Source: a virus
Length of the DNA stretch: 20,218 nucleotides
IMG/VR virus record: IMGVR_UViG_3300046656_000274
Span: 1 to 20,218 of that record
Direction: 5' to 3' (one strand)
The position numbers were made by a program, and so were the translations under genes. Positions within the stretch are counted from its first letter, which is position 1. Every line of letters starts with the position of its first letter. The notes beneath the pieces were generated by a model. It saw nothing but the letters and a program-made list of their open reading frames with translations. It was not told the DNA's origin and made no database searches. Shown in pieces: positions 13,901 to 20,218 of the stretch.

Positions 13901-14361
13901 ACAAACATTTGTCTTGAAATTAAACCCGAACCACAAGCAGTTAAACAAATAATTCCCTCATTATACTTTTCGAGCAAGTTCCAATCAATACGAGGGAATA
14001 CTTTACCCATAACCGCCACATACTCGAAATTGAGAAATCCTTCATAATTTAATTGTAGAAGGTTTCTATAACCTTTTTCATTAGAGGCTATTAATACTAT
14101 ATGACGGCGTTTTTGTTTTGGTTCCTTAACATCATCAACGAAATATGCTTCTATTGCTGGCAAAAACTTTACACCATATTTAACTGATGCTTTTCTTGCG
14201 TCAAACCAAGACGCTGCGGTCCCGTGATCGGAAATCGCAAGAGCAGGTTGTCCCAACTCTGATGCCTTCTTAAACATATCATAAACATTTGTCATCGCAT
14301 CAAGCATAGAACCTTGGGCTGTATGACAATGAAGCCCAACTATGTTTTTTTCTTTATTCAT
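10936..14361 (-). CDS. dnaE: DNA polymerase III alpha subunit (C-family replicase)
   Basis: This is the main replicative polymerase. The 1141 residues match a complete DnaE. The N-terminal PHP domain keeps all nine metal ligands of proofreading-active forms such as Mycobacterium DnaE1: H11, H13, D21, H46, E71, H87, C143, D242, H244. The polymerase core has GPGRGSVAGSL at 421-431, PDIDTD with D463 and D465, and KMDLLGLEHL with the third catalytic aspartate D618. Helix-hairpin-helix DNA binding (IAGLEAIKGVGSSAVSNI) and a C-terminal OB-fold (about 1060-1115) follow. No separate epsilon exonuclease is seen, so the PHP domain may do the proofreading. It begins three bases after the preceding gene and ends with TAG. 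Most tailed phages with their own replicase use family A or B enzymes, so a C-family one is less usual. Confidence 0.96.
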   Translation of the reverse strand: MNKEKNIVGLHCHTAQGSMLDAMTNVYDMFKKASELGQPALAISDHGTAASWFDARKASVKYGVKFLPAIEAYFVDDVKEPKQKRRHIVLIASNEKGYRNLLQLNYEGFLNFEYVAVMGKVFPRIDWNLLEKYNEGIICLTACGSGLISRQMFVHGEDGEWLEGACHDNVLKTAQRLKGIFGDNLYLEVQPHNLKIFERDKKTGEFKLKNGKQIVIVDQNHINNKLREVGKILGIRVVATTDIHYLNKEDAKAHDMLMAISSKAPLSDKMRHRYEVEEFYMKDYEEIHAHFVKYFDKEFADEVCDNTIRIANQCEDPVYLDPKGVRFPKFDTKVEDDYNKFLTWKAKNIKNNIPEDHAFMRFRCIQGFKKKFGHLKGESKKKYIDRMMDELKVLEQHNFCSYMLIVSDFIKKAKENKIFIGPGRGSVAGSLVGNLLDIHAVDPIKYGLLFERFHNKEKKAFPDIDTDISPDGREWVMEYITNKYGKEKVAHVSNLSRMTPKVVITDIARSLELGGDKSKAFEIAKKITDTIPATAKTIDEVLAASKEFGEYCKKYPLLEEYGRKLVGLEKAYATHAAGIVISDVDLPTYVPLRLDKNGDVSVQYEKNRCEEMGLIKMDLLGLEHLRIIKNTIENIRKLGLSCPEPEDIPLDDAAVWEDISKGKTMCVFQMESAHMKTLCKQVKPKSIEELSIVNALGRPSAGQKENGEKYTPRDLFISRRDNKEKLELKYKCLENSLGSTLGVCMYEEQLMTLAKDVAGWDLNEADQLRKITKLKEKGAHLVKGVEEKFINDAIKNDIKKEHAQDIWTNIILPYSKYGFNKSHSIAYSINGYHTAYYKHHFPAAFMTAVLEAENNKGSSPDRDANIREYKKECKKLGIKIFPPSINKSAATFSMVGNNAIIAGLEAIKGVGSSAVSNIIETRNKNKFVSFPDFLYRTKSSVVRKDVIQPLAQAGCFDELKITRRSAFNYYADIRTKANKFGAENEKLGIEEHRRLDGFTFDKPDLLDEWTKPEVIKAEMDTLGEAVSGSINDLYGGFFTGKGTTELSKLKAMPDGLTIKVETIISDVKQDKLKKGKNKGRTYAKFTITDDKGDTAQLTAWPDQWVRYREILDIGKPIRAVCRVNNWNNTNTLVLDRIENTG
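13345..13373 (-). promoter_or_regulatory. Possible promoter inside dnaE
   Basis: TTGATA (13373-13368), 17 bases, TATAAT (13350-13345) on the minus strand: five of six and six of six matches with ideal spacing. It is within coding sequence and could be chance in AT-rich DNA, or it could boost the genes downstream of dnaE. Confidence 0.25.
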
Positions 14362-14364
14362 TAT

Positions 14365-14703
14365 TTATAACTCTATTTCTATTTCCAGTGTATCTGAAAT
14401 CCATTGAGCAAGTTTTTCCTCTATTGTGTTTTTCCAATTAATATCATCTTTCGGAACACACAATTTTAACAATCTTGTGTTGGCTCTTACTTCGATTTTA
14501 GTATTTTCATCTTTGCCTATCTTAACTAACATATTTGATTTAAATAATGTTAGGGCACTTGATAGGCTGCCTTGTGCCCCAAAAGATAGAGCCATGCCTT
14601 CAATCAAATCCGAATTAATGCGACAAGGTAAATCATACTCAAATGAAGAACATTTATCACAACAAAATGATTGCTTTATAGAAACTATATCTTTAAAAAA
14701 CAT
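14365..14703 (-). CDS. Small protein with Cys cluster, unknown
   Basis: A 112-residue protein of unknown function. The N-terminal part has CCDKC at 14-18 and another cysteine at 27 (DLPCRIN), which could bind zinc or be structural. The middle (MALSFGAQGSLSSALTLFKS) is helical with small residues, and the end is acidic with W-I-S-D. It overlaps the previous gene by one base (TAATG) and lies three bases before the DNA polymerase gene. Both small genes between trigger factor and polymerase are clearly part of the same transcript. I see no homology to name. Confidence 0.65.
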   Translation of the reverse strand: MFFKDIVSIKQSFCCDKCSSFEYDLPCRINSDLIEGMALSFGAQGSLSSALTLFKSNMLVKIGKDENTKIEVRANTRLLKLCVPKDDINWKNTIEEKLAQWISDTLEIEIEL

Positions 14704-14921
14704 TATTTCTTAATGAAGATAGACAAACCTACATCAACCTCGCCTACTTGGTGATCCAATAAGGCTTTCATAACATCACCCATATCACAATCTGCCGCGG
14801 ACACTTCATCGACTACGGCTTCCAGCACTAATTTGAGTTTTTCTGTATCTTTTGCCTTTTTAACTGAAAAGTTCAAAATTTTAAATCCCGCTATTGATTG
14901 CTTCTTGCTGTTTTCTTCCAT
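14703..14921 (-). CDS. Small acidic protein, unknown
   Basis: A 72-residue protein. The frame is open back to an ATG at 14948, but AAGGAG lies just before the ATG at 14921, and starting there avoids an overlap with the trigger factor gene, so 14921 is preferred. The sequence alternates strand-like and helical parts (GFKILNFSVKKAKDTEKLKL then LEAVVDEVSAAD) and ends in VGEVDVGLSIFIKK. The size and pattern would suit a small alpha/beta domain. Nothing identifies its role; it is encoded between trigger factor and a Cys-containing protein, ten bases after the former. Confidence 0.65.
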   Translation of the reverse strand: MEENSKKQSIAGFKILNFSVKKAKDTEKLKLVLEAVVDEVSAADCDMGDVMKALLDHQVGEVDVGLSIFIKK

Positions 14922-14931
14922 TTCTTTCTCC

Positions 14932-16185
14932 TTAATCTTTTTTCGCACTATTTATTATAAAATCTACTACTTTTTGGTTTCTCAAAATGCCCATAAAAGC
15001 ATCCATTTGATTTGAATTATATAAATTACTAACCAAATCGTCTTTATTTATATTGTTTTGATTAGCATAATTATTTAATAACTTGTCTAATTCATCTGGT
15101 GTTATTTCTATTTCGCTTTCCGCCTCATAAATGTTGTCTAATAATATTGCTCTTTTAACATTTGATCTTGCTACACCAGTCGTGGAGTTGATTGCCTGTT
15201 CAGTTAAATTTTTATTATTTCCGACGAGCCTTTTTACTTCATTCTCTATCATTGATTTTGGAACTTCAAATGTATTCAGTTCTAATAATTTTGATAGTAT
15301 CTGTCCTTCTAAATTATTTTTGGTGATTTTGTCTATATAATCACCTACATCTAAATTAATCTTGTCTAACATTTCTTCTACTGATGAATAACCAGCCATT
15401 AGTGCCAAATCATTATCCACTTCTGCCAAGTTTGTCTCTACTATCGAGTGTAATTTGATTTTAAAAGTTGCTTCTTTTCCTGCCAAGTTGGGGGCATTAT
15501 AACTAACTGGAAATACAATTTTTATATTTCTTTCTTCATTAACCAACATTCCAACTATCTGATCTTCAAATCCAGCGACAAACTTGTTATTTCCTAACTT
15601 ATCTAATGAATATCCATTTGCTTTTCCACCTTCAAATTGAACTCCGTCAATAAAACCTTCAAAATCTATAACTATTGCGTCCCCTAATTGAGCTGGTCGT
15701 TCAGTTATTTGTTTTCTTTCGGCAAATTGTGTTCTGTGTTCTAATAGTTTATTTTGAACTAACTTTTCCTTGTCATATGTCGGAACCTTTAATTCAAGAC
15801 CCTTATAACCTTCTGGTTTAAATTTTGGTAGAACTTCAACCAATAGACTGACAAAATAAGAATTGTCTGGGTTAAATTTTCCTACGGTTTCATTGCTGTT
15901 TTCAAAATTTGGAGCACCTAATGGGTTTATATTAAAATCTCTTAATGCCTTTGTATAAAATTCAGATATAATTCCTTGTGCTACTAAATTTTTTGCCTTG
16001 TGTCCATAAAACTGCTTTAATACTTTTGTTGATGCCTTGCCTTTTCTAAAACCATTTAAATTAGTTTCTTTTTTTATGCCATTAAAAAATTCATTAAATT
16101 TCTTATCCACACTATTTGATGAAACAAAAATTGATATTCTTTTTTGAACTTGACTTAAATCTTCAACATTTACTGTATCTTCCAT
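14932..16185 (-). CDS. tig: Trigger factor (ribosome-associated chaperone / prolyl isomerase)
   Basis: Trigger factor docks at the ribosome exit tunnel and shields new chains; it also carries a prolyl cis-trans isomerase domain. All three domains are present in 417 residues (432 in E. coli). The N-terminal ribosome-binding domain carries the signature GFRKGK at 45-50. The FKBP-like domain at about 160-245 includes GDAIVIDFEGFIDGVQFEGG, VAGFEDQIVGM and PVSYNAPNLAGKEATFKIKL. The C-terminal helical domain starts near 255. The proline that usually follows GFRxGKxP is missing (GKAST). The start follows a TAGGAG site in which the previous gene's stop is embedded. It could help fold capsid proteins made in bulk. 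Identification is secure from the signature and full-length domain order. Confidence 0.96.
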   Translation of the reverse strand: MEDTVNVEDLSQVQKRISIFVSSNSVDKKFNEFFNGIKKETNLNGFRKGKASTKVLKQFYGHKAKNLVAQGIISEFYTKALRDFNINPLGAPNFENSNETVGKFNPDNSYFVSLLVEVLPKFKPEGYKGLELKVPTYDKEKLVQNKLLEHRTQFAERKQITERPAQLGDAIVIDFEGFIDGVQFEGGKANGYSLDKLGNNKFVAGFEDQIVGMLVNEERNIKIVFPVSYNAPNLAGKEATFKIKLHSIVETNLAEVDNDLALMAGYSSVEEMLDKINLDVGDYIDKITKNNLEGQILSKLLELNTFEVPKSMIENEVKRLVGNNKNLTEQAINSTTGVARSNVKRAILLDNIYEAESEIEITPDELDKLLNNYANQNNINKDDLVSNLYNSNQMDAFMGILRNQKVVDFIINSAKKD

Positions 16186-16193
16186 TCTTTCTC

Positions 16194-16862
16194 CTATCTA
16201 TTTGCGTATGATTTATTCATTATTTCTTCTCTATATCTTTCGAGCCATTTTTCAAAAGAGCCACCCTGCGGAGTGCCATTATATAACGCATTGTCAAATT
16301 TATCGTTTAATAATTGGTATTTATCAGTTCTTCTCTTTAACTCTTCTAATTTATCTAAATATAACTTATATATTGTGTCCTTGTTTGGTGCCAATTGACG
16401 CAAGGTAGTATCATCTCCATCAGTTTTGGTTATTGGTTGTTCAGGACTGATATTAATTGCCTTATAATATTGTAAAAAAGCCCATTTTCGTGCCCATCTA
16501 ATTAAATCATTTTGAGTTGGGTTTGACTTGGAACTCAAAACCTGTTCTTCTTGGGCAACATCTTGTTCCAAAATATTAATAAATTGCCCAAAATTTAATT
16601 TAGAAACTGGTGATATTGATTTATTTTCAGCAGGGGCACCAGGCAGTTCTATTGCCATTTCTGCTTGCCTTACATTATACACCAATTCGCTAAATTTATC
16701 AATAGAATTTTGATCTACTTTAAAATCTAATATTCTTTTTTCGCTCGCTATGGCTTTAATTATAGTCGTTTTATCTTTAATTTCCGCCTTTTTCAGCCTC
16801 TTTGTATATTTAACTATATTTTTTCGCGATAGTATTTTTTGCTCTTTTACATAGTTATTCAT
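16194..16862 (-). CDS. Helical basic protein, unknown
   Basis: A 222-residue protein with no recognised family. Its first 50 residues are strongly basic and helical (KILSRKNIVKYTKRLKKAEI). A proline-containing linker (ELPGAPAENKSISPVSK) follows. The rest is helical with W-A-R-K-W-A-F-L-Q-Y-Y (121-131) and a C-terminal FEKWLERYREEIMNK. There are no cysteines. It starts one base after the sigma factor gene and ends eight bases before trigger factor. The basic N-terminus suggests nucleic acid or ribosome contact, but this is guesswork. Confidence 0.75.
   Translation of the reverse strand: MNNYVKEQKILSRKNIVKYTKRLKKAEIKDKTTIIKAIASEKRILDFKVDQNSIDKFSELVYNVRQAEMAIELPGAPAENKSISPVSKLNFGQFINILEQDVAQEEQVLSSKSNPTQNDLIRWARKWAFLQYYKAINISPEQPITKTDGDDTTLRQLAPNKDTIYKLYLDKLEELKRRTDKYQLLNDKFDNALYNGTPQGGSFEKWLERYREEIMNKSYANR
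16674..16702 (-). promoter_or_regulatory. Possible internal promoter upstream of trigger factor
   Basis: TTGATA (16702-16697), 17 bases, TATAAT (16679-16674) on the minus strand, about 490 bases upstream of the trigger factor start and inside the preceding gene. It resembles the site inside dnaE. Either could be a chance match. Confidence 0.25.
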
Positions 16863-16863
16863 A

Positions 16864-17691
16864 TTATTTGCCCATTATCTCCATAAATTTTTTGTCATCT
16901 TTTAATTTCTTTAATTTAGAGTTGGCACTTGAATTTGACATCCCTATTTCTTTGGCTGCACGGCTGACTGAATAATCCTTCATAACGATCAAGTTTAATA
17001 ATTTTGCTACGCTTGGATCACTTTCTGCGATCCATTCTGATATGTCGTGATCTAAAATTATACCATTTTCATCGGCATTACTTTTATTATCAACAAAAGA
17101 ACTAAAATCCCCATCTTCACTGCCGTCCGTTGGATCTACTGGATGATAATAAGCATCAAGATATACTTCCGAAAAACCCAATGAAACTTTTCTGGCACTG
17201 GTTATTGAGGCATTACACTTTTCGCAAATTCTATCAGATGTGTTTTCTTCATCTGACAAAACTAAATTAAAAGAATTTCCACAACCACATAGATAATTAT
17301 AAGAATTTATTTTTAAGAGTGTAGCGTTTTTGGAAGAATGGCTTTGATCTCTAATTTCGTTTATTAACCTTCTATTAACACGCATTTGAATAAAAGTAGA
17401 TAGTTTAACATTTCTTCTTGGATCGAACTTTGGTGTTCCTTCTATGATGCGCATTGATATATGTTGTTTTGTATCTTCTGGACTAAATCCTTTAAGTTTG
17501 TATTTAGAAGCCAAGAAGCCTACTAGTTTATTTAATTTTTTAATAACCTCGTCATATCCTTTTCCAGTTTTAGTATTGACATACATTTCCGTGTCATATA
17601 CCTGAACTTTTCCAGAAAATCCTACATATTCTTTTGTCTTTGGGTCTAAAAATATTTCTAACTCTTCTTTATTGCTATTAATTGTTCTCAT
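16864..17691 (-). CDS. gp55-like phage sigma factor with inserted zinc ribbon
   Basis: The protein should direct RNA polymerase to phage promoters. Residues about 50-117 match sigma-70 region 2, ending in KFDPRRNVKLSTFIQMRVNR then RLINEIRDQS, the core-binding and -10-reading helices. Residues about 228-268 form a region-4-like HTH (SVSRAAKEIGMSNSSANSKL). Between them lies a zinc ribbon (C135-x-C137 and C156-x2-C159), which is not part of ordinary sigma factors, and an acidic linker rich in Asp and Ser. T4 gp55, the late sigma factor, is also a reduced region-2 protein, so a late-gene role is a fair guess. The start at 17691 is seven bases after the nuclease gene with a TAGGAG site. The sigma call is firm; the timing is inference. 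Confidence 0.85.
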   Translation of the reverse strand: MRTINSNKEELEIFLDPKTKEYVGFSGKVQVYDTEMYVNTKTGKGYDEVIKKLNKLVGFLASKYKLKGFSPEDTKQHISMRIIEGTPKFDPRRNVKLSTFIQMRVNRRLINEIRDQSHSSKNATLLKINSYNYLCGCGNSFNLVLSDEENTSDRICEKCNASITSARKVSLGFSEVYLDAYYHPVDPTDGSEDGDFSSFVDNKSNADENGIILDHDISEWIAESDPSVAKLLNLIVMKDYSVSRAAKEIGMSNSSANSKLKKLKDDKKFMEIMGK

Positions 17692-17698
17692 TTTTCTC

Positions 17699-18490
17699 CT
17701 ACCACGCTTTATGGGCTGGACATATTTCTTTGAAATCGCACCAATTACATAATCCAGTTGGAACAGGAACCCATTGATTTTCTGTCTTTATCTTATTGGC
17801 ATAACTAATTATTTCTTTTTCAACTTTCTTTAAGTCTTCCAAATTAAAATCATATGCTTTTGGTTTAGAGCCGTGCCTTAATAACACATATGAGGCTTTA
17901 AATTTATTCAAGTCTTTGTATTCTTCTTTTAACCAGAGCCCATATATTAGAAGTTGAAATGGCTCTAAATATTTAACATTTTTGGTAGTCTTATAATCTA
18001 CTATTTCAAAAGTTCCATCTTTTAATATATCAAGCCTGTCTATGAAGCCTCTTATCAAGATATTGTCCCCTACCTTAAAATTGAATGGAATTTCAACACC
18101 TTTTACCATCGGCATACTATTTTCAGAGACATACTTTAAATAATCCATTAATAGTTCTTTTGCTTCTTCTACTATTTTTGGGTTTAAGTTTTCAAATTCC
18201 TCTTCTTTCTTTGCTTCGGCGAACGAAAAGGACATCAGTTTATTTAATGTTTTTCCTTTAAGCCCATCTTTCATATATGTTTCGTGAAATATTTCAAGAG
18301 CACGATGGCATAAATTTCCGAGAAAAAAGTGATCGTATTCCTTTCGTGGCTGTTTATCTATATAGGTGAAATAGTACTTACGAGGGCATTGATCAAATGT
18401 CTTCATAGAACTTGCTGATAATTTAATTAATTCTATGTTATGAAGTTCTTTATCACCGCTATTATCATTGTCTATAATTTTTAATGTCAT
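17699..18490 (-). CDS. RecB/Cas4-like PD-(D/E)XK nuclease with Fe-S cysteines
   Basis: A 263-residue nuclease of the PDDEXK_1 / RecB family. Visible parts are SASSMKTFDQCPRKYYFTYI at 25-44, GNLCHRALE with H62, GFIDRLD with D151, the catalytic VDYKT with D165 and K167, and QLLIYGL at 179-185. Four cysteines (C35 and C248-x2-C251-x5-C257) sit exactly where AddB and Cas4 hold an iron-sulfur cluster. It should be a DNA exonuclease that makes single-stranded ends for the recombinase or degrades host DNA. There is no adjacent CRISPR array or Cas1, so a CRISPR Cas4 role is not supported. It has AAGGATTTAA before the ATG and starts 12 bases after the structural-like gene. Confidence 0.9.
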   Translation of the reverse strand: MTLKIIDNDNSGDKELHNIELIKLSASSMKTFDQCPRKYYFTYIDKQPRKEYDHFFLGNLCHRALEIFHETYMKDGLKGKTLNKLMSFSFAEAKKEEEFENLNPKIVEEAKELLMDYLKYVSENSMPMVKGVEIPFNFKVGDNILIRGFIDRLDILKDGTFEIVDYKTTKNVKYLEPFQLLIYGLWLKEEYKDLNKFKASYVLLRHGSKPKAYDFNLEDLKKVEKEIISYANKIKTENQWVPVPTGLCNWCDFKEICPAHKAW

Positions 18491-18502
18491 TTAAATCCTT
18501 AA

Positions 18503-19390
18503 TTAATACGAAGACTGCTTTCCACGCTCGATCCAACGAAAAATAAGTGGCATTCCAGTCATATTACTAAAATATACATTTGGAATGTTATTTGGAAGTT
18601 CTTGTATGTTTTTTACATATCTGCTTTCATTATGGTCGAAATAATAAGAAACCATTACATTTCTCGCGGCGTCATAAAATCTTCTTACAAAGCCACCGCT
18701 AATATAGCAGGCATCGCTCGCCGCTGATCTAATTCTTTTACCACCAAACTCTCTATACACATCATTTAGCGATCCATATGGTCGCGGCATAAGTTGAATG
18801 TCATTATCAACTCTATTATCTATAAGTATCATTTTAGCATATGGGTTGAAGAGTTCTGCTTGTTCTGGCGTAGAAAATGGCTGGAAGTTGTCATCCAATA
18901 ACGACGGGGTTTCAAAAGGTGCTGGAATATTTACTTCAATTGCTACGCCACCAGTTAGTCCTTCAAATCCTCTGGTGGAATGAATAATATTGAGAGTGCT
19001 TGGATCTACATCTACGAACCTTGCCTGCGAACCATCAGCATCAAAGCCCGTTGAGTTGTCTTCTCCGAAATTAAAACGATCAATAACAAAACCTTCTGCT
19101 CCCACATTTCTTGATACGGTTATTCTTGTAGTATCTGGTGCGAAGAACTGGGTTAATATAGATCCCATTTCGTCTGTATTATCAACGCCGAACGCAGACA
19201 AGATTATTGAGTTGATGCCAGTTGGAATTTCAATGGGCTCTATATAAATTGGTGAATTAATTGTTGGGGTGGTTCCATCAAGAGTATAGTATATAGTTGA
19301 TGGAATATTGGCTTCAATTGTGATCGATCTTGGAATACCCGATGATATTTCTTCTTCCGATGCTATAAAAGTCAATACCGTTATTGCCAT
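18503..19390 (-). CDS. Probable virion structural protein with chitobiase-C-like domain
   Basis: A 295-residue protein. Residues about 20-70 carry the CHB_HEX_C-type beta-sandwich motif (STIYYTLDGTTPTINSPIYI), which in phages occurs in surface and baseplate-associated proteins. The rest is beta-rich with many Asn, Asp and Ser turns. Its C-terminal part (YFDHNESRYVKNIQELPNNI, then PLIFRWIERGK) reads as a compact end domain. There is no signal peptide. A tail, baseplate or capsid-decoration role is likely. It is the only clearly structural-looking gene in the right block, lying between a small helical gene (3 bases) and the nuclease (12 bases), so it is out of place among the expression and DNA genes. 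The domain match is visible; its exact virion location is unknown. Confidence 0.65.
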   Translation of the reverse strand: MAITVLTFIASEEEISSGIPRSITIEANIPSTIYYTLDGTTPTINSPIYIEPIEIPTGINSIILSAFGVDNTDEMGSILTQFFAPDTTRITVSRNVGAEGFVIDRFNFGEDNSTGFDADGSQARFVDVDPSTLNIIHSTRGFEGLTGGVAIEVNIPAPFETPSLLDDNFQPFSTPEQAELFNPYAKMILIDNRVDNDIQLMPRPYGSLNDVYREFGGKRIRSAASDACYISGGFVRRFYDAARNVMVSYYFDHNESRYVKNIQELPNNIPNVYFSNMTGMPLIFRWIERGKQSSY

Positions 19391-19393
19391 TTA

Positions 19394-19780
19394 TTATTTA
19401 TCCTTTTTAATTTGGAATGATGGCACGGCTTCTTTATTGTGCGAAATTAGCCTTACAAATCTTTCTCCTGTTTTTTCCTTTCCATTCTTTCTGTAAATCT
19501 TATTAACTTCGTGGGCTAAATTCCTTAACATAGAATGTAGCAGATAAAATGTATCTTTTAATTGTTTACTATTTTCGTCTTCTGCTGGTTCTATTCTTGC
19601 CCTATCCAAAAGGTCTTCACTCATATCCATGAACATTTCATCCAAGTCTTTCATTTTTTCTATGGACAAAAGAGCCTTCTCTTTCATTTTTTTATAAGTT
19701 TCTTCGGGGCCGGTCTCTATTATACCCTTTAATAGCGTTTCAATTTCTTCTACTTTTAATATATATCTTTTTCTAACCAT
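19394..19780 (-). CDS. Small helical protein, unknown
   Basis: A 128-residue protein that is almost entirely helical, with many Lys, Glu and Met residues (ETYKKMKEKALLSIEKMKDL, LDEMFMDMSEDLLDRARIEP). It has no cysteines. A second helical pair (LLHSMLRNLAHEVNKIYRKN) ends in a basic tail. Its start overlaps the end of the HAD-family gene by eight bases and its stop is three bases from the structural-like gene. A helical bundle or coiled-coil scaffold is the simplest reading. No function is assigned. Confidence 0.7.
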   Translation of the reverse strand: MVRKRYILKVEEIETLLKGIIETGPEETYKKMKEKALLSIEKMKDLDEMFMDMSEDLLDRARIEPAEDENSKQLKDTFYLLHSMLRNLAHEVNKIYRKNGKEKTGERFVRLISHNKEAVPSFQIKKDK

Positions 19781-20218
19781 TGCTTAACTTTCTGACTAAA
19801 TTAAGTGCCTCGTCATAGTTATACACTCTATAAACTTTATGCCTGTTTGGGTGCTCGTTCCACGCCCTATTCATTAATATGGAGTGTATGCCTTCTTTCG
19901 CCCCTTTAAGTGCTGTATCTAATTTATCTTCTATAAGTGTTGATATTGCGTTTTCTTTACAAAAATCTACTTTATTATGATCGAATACCACCGTATCTAT
20001 TGAAATATCGTTGTCCTTGAACCAATTGAGAGTATCTGACTTAATTTTATCCACTACTTGCTCACCGAATTTTTGTTTGAAGTCTCCAATTCTCGCGGTC
20101 ACCACAATAACATTTGCTAATTTCTTTAATTCTTCAACGAATTCTTTTGCTCCACTATAAACAGGAACCTTGCTAAATCCATGATCCATTATCCAGCTCA
20201 ACACAGCCTCATCTATAT
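19773..20218 (-). CDS. HAD-family 5'-nucleotidase-like phosphatase, N-terminus off the window
   Basis: The frame is open through the right edge (the first full codons read I-D-E-A-V-L-S-W), so the start and the DxDG nucleophile motif lie outside. What remains is HAD motif II (VIVVTAR), the motif III lysine (KVDFCKEN) and motif IV (STLIEDKLDTA). A C-terminal NRAWNEH follows, similar to the R-x-WN end of 5'(3')-deoxyribonucleotidase-like phage proteins. Such enzymes remove phosphate from nucleotides and may tune the phage dNTP pool. An apparent GTG start at 20204 is not needed. It overlaps the next gene by eight bases. The HAD fold is fairly clear; the substrate is inferred. Confidence 0.72.
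   Translation of the reverse strand, partial: IDEAVLSWIMDHGFSKVPVYSGAKEFVEELKKLANVIVVTARIGDFKQKFGEQVVDKIKSDTLNWFKDNDISIDTVVFDHNKVDFCKENAISTLIEDKLDTALKGAKEGIHSILMNRAWNEHPNRHKVYRVYNYDEALNLVRKLSNG

Noticed and set aside
14362-14369. TATAAATA on the minus strand, the T4 late-promoter box (also at 905-912 and 15045-15052)
   Set aside because: Each copy lies inside or at the very edge of coding sequence and not in a spacer, and such a word is expected by chance several times in AT-rich DNA.
17699-18490. CRISPR adaptation locus (Cas4)
   Set aside because: No direct-repeat array and no Cas1 or Cas2 in the window; the nuclease sits with replication and transcription genes.
1-20218. Bacterial chromosome segment, because dnaE, dnaJ, tig, infC and recA are host-type genes
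   Set aside because: These genes are not adjacent in bacteria. The window mixes them with a gp55-like sigma factor, a small-terminase-like gene, a gp32-like SSB and many small unknown genes, all on one strand with phage-like packing.
1-20218. Recoded stop codons, as in some large phages
   Set aside because: TAG ends several genes exactly before the next start (primase, dnaE, the gene before tig), and no gene needs read-through of TAG or TGA.
1-20218. tRNA genes
   Set aside because: None of the few spacers is long enough with a cloverleaf-like pattern; the two longest (3848-4000 and 9483-9609) contain only short inverted repeats.

Overview
The window is visibly AT-rich. Every supported gene lies on the minus strand, packed with 1-4 nt overlaps or short gaps, so transcription runs from the right edge to the left edge. 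I read it as part of a large tailed-phage genome. A probable small terminase lies at the left edge, and a gp55-like sigma factor, a UvsY-like mediator, a RecA/UvsX-type recombinase and a phage-type single-strand binding protein sit within one block. There are no ribosomal, metabolic or transport genes. TAG, TAA and TGA all end genes, so the standard bacterial code applies. The host cannot be told from this sequence.

Right block (about 20218 to 9610): a HAD-family nucleotidase whose N-terminus lies off the window, a small helical protein, a structural-looking protein with a chitobiase-C-like domain, a RecB/Cas4-like nuclease with iron-sulfur cysteines, a gp55-like sigma factor carrying an extra zinc ribbon, an unknown protein, a complete trigger factor, two small unknown proteins, a full-length DNA polymerase III alpha subunit whose PHP domain keeps all nine metal ligands, a zinc-ribbon protein, a small unknown protein and a UvsY-like candidate.

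Middle block (9609 to 4001): a consensus sigma-70 promoter and hairpin leader drive an SSB-like gene that ends at a clear intrinsic terminator. RuvC, DnaJ and RecA follow with overlapping ends, then a double zinc-ribbon protein, a primase core with a TTG start, a sigma-region-4-like HTH protein, and a translation initiation factor IF-3.

Left block (3847 to 1): after a 153-base spacer with three inverted repeats come five genes of a different kind: two proteins of unknown function (one with a large internal duplication), two neighbours that share a short helical motif, and the probable small terminase. These look like packaging or virion-associated genes.

Taken together, the window encodes a replication-recombination module (DnaE, primase, SSB, RecA, UvsY-like, RuvC, RecB-like nuclease) interleaved with genes that would redirect host expression: two sigma-like proteins for transcription, IF-3 for translation initiation, and trigger factor plus DnaJ for folding new protein. 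A phage carrying IF-3 and a complete trigger factor in one 20-kb stretch is the most striking feature.
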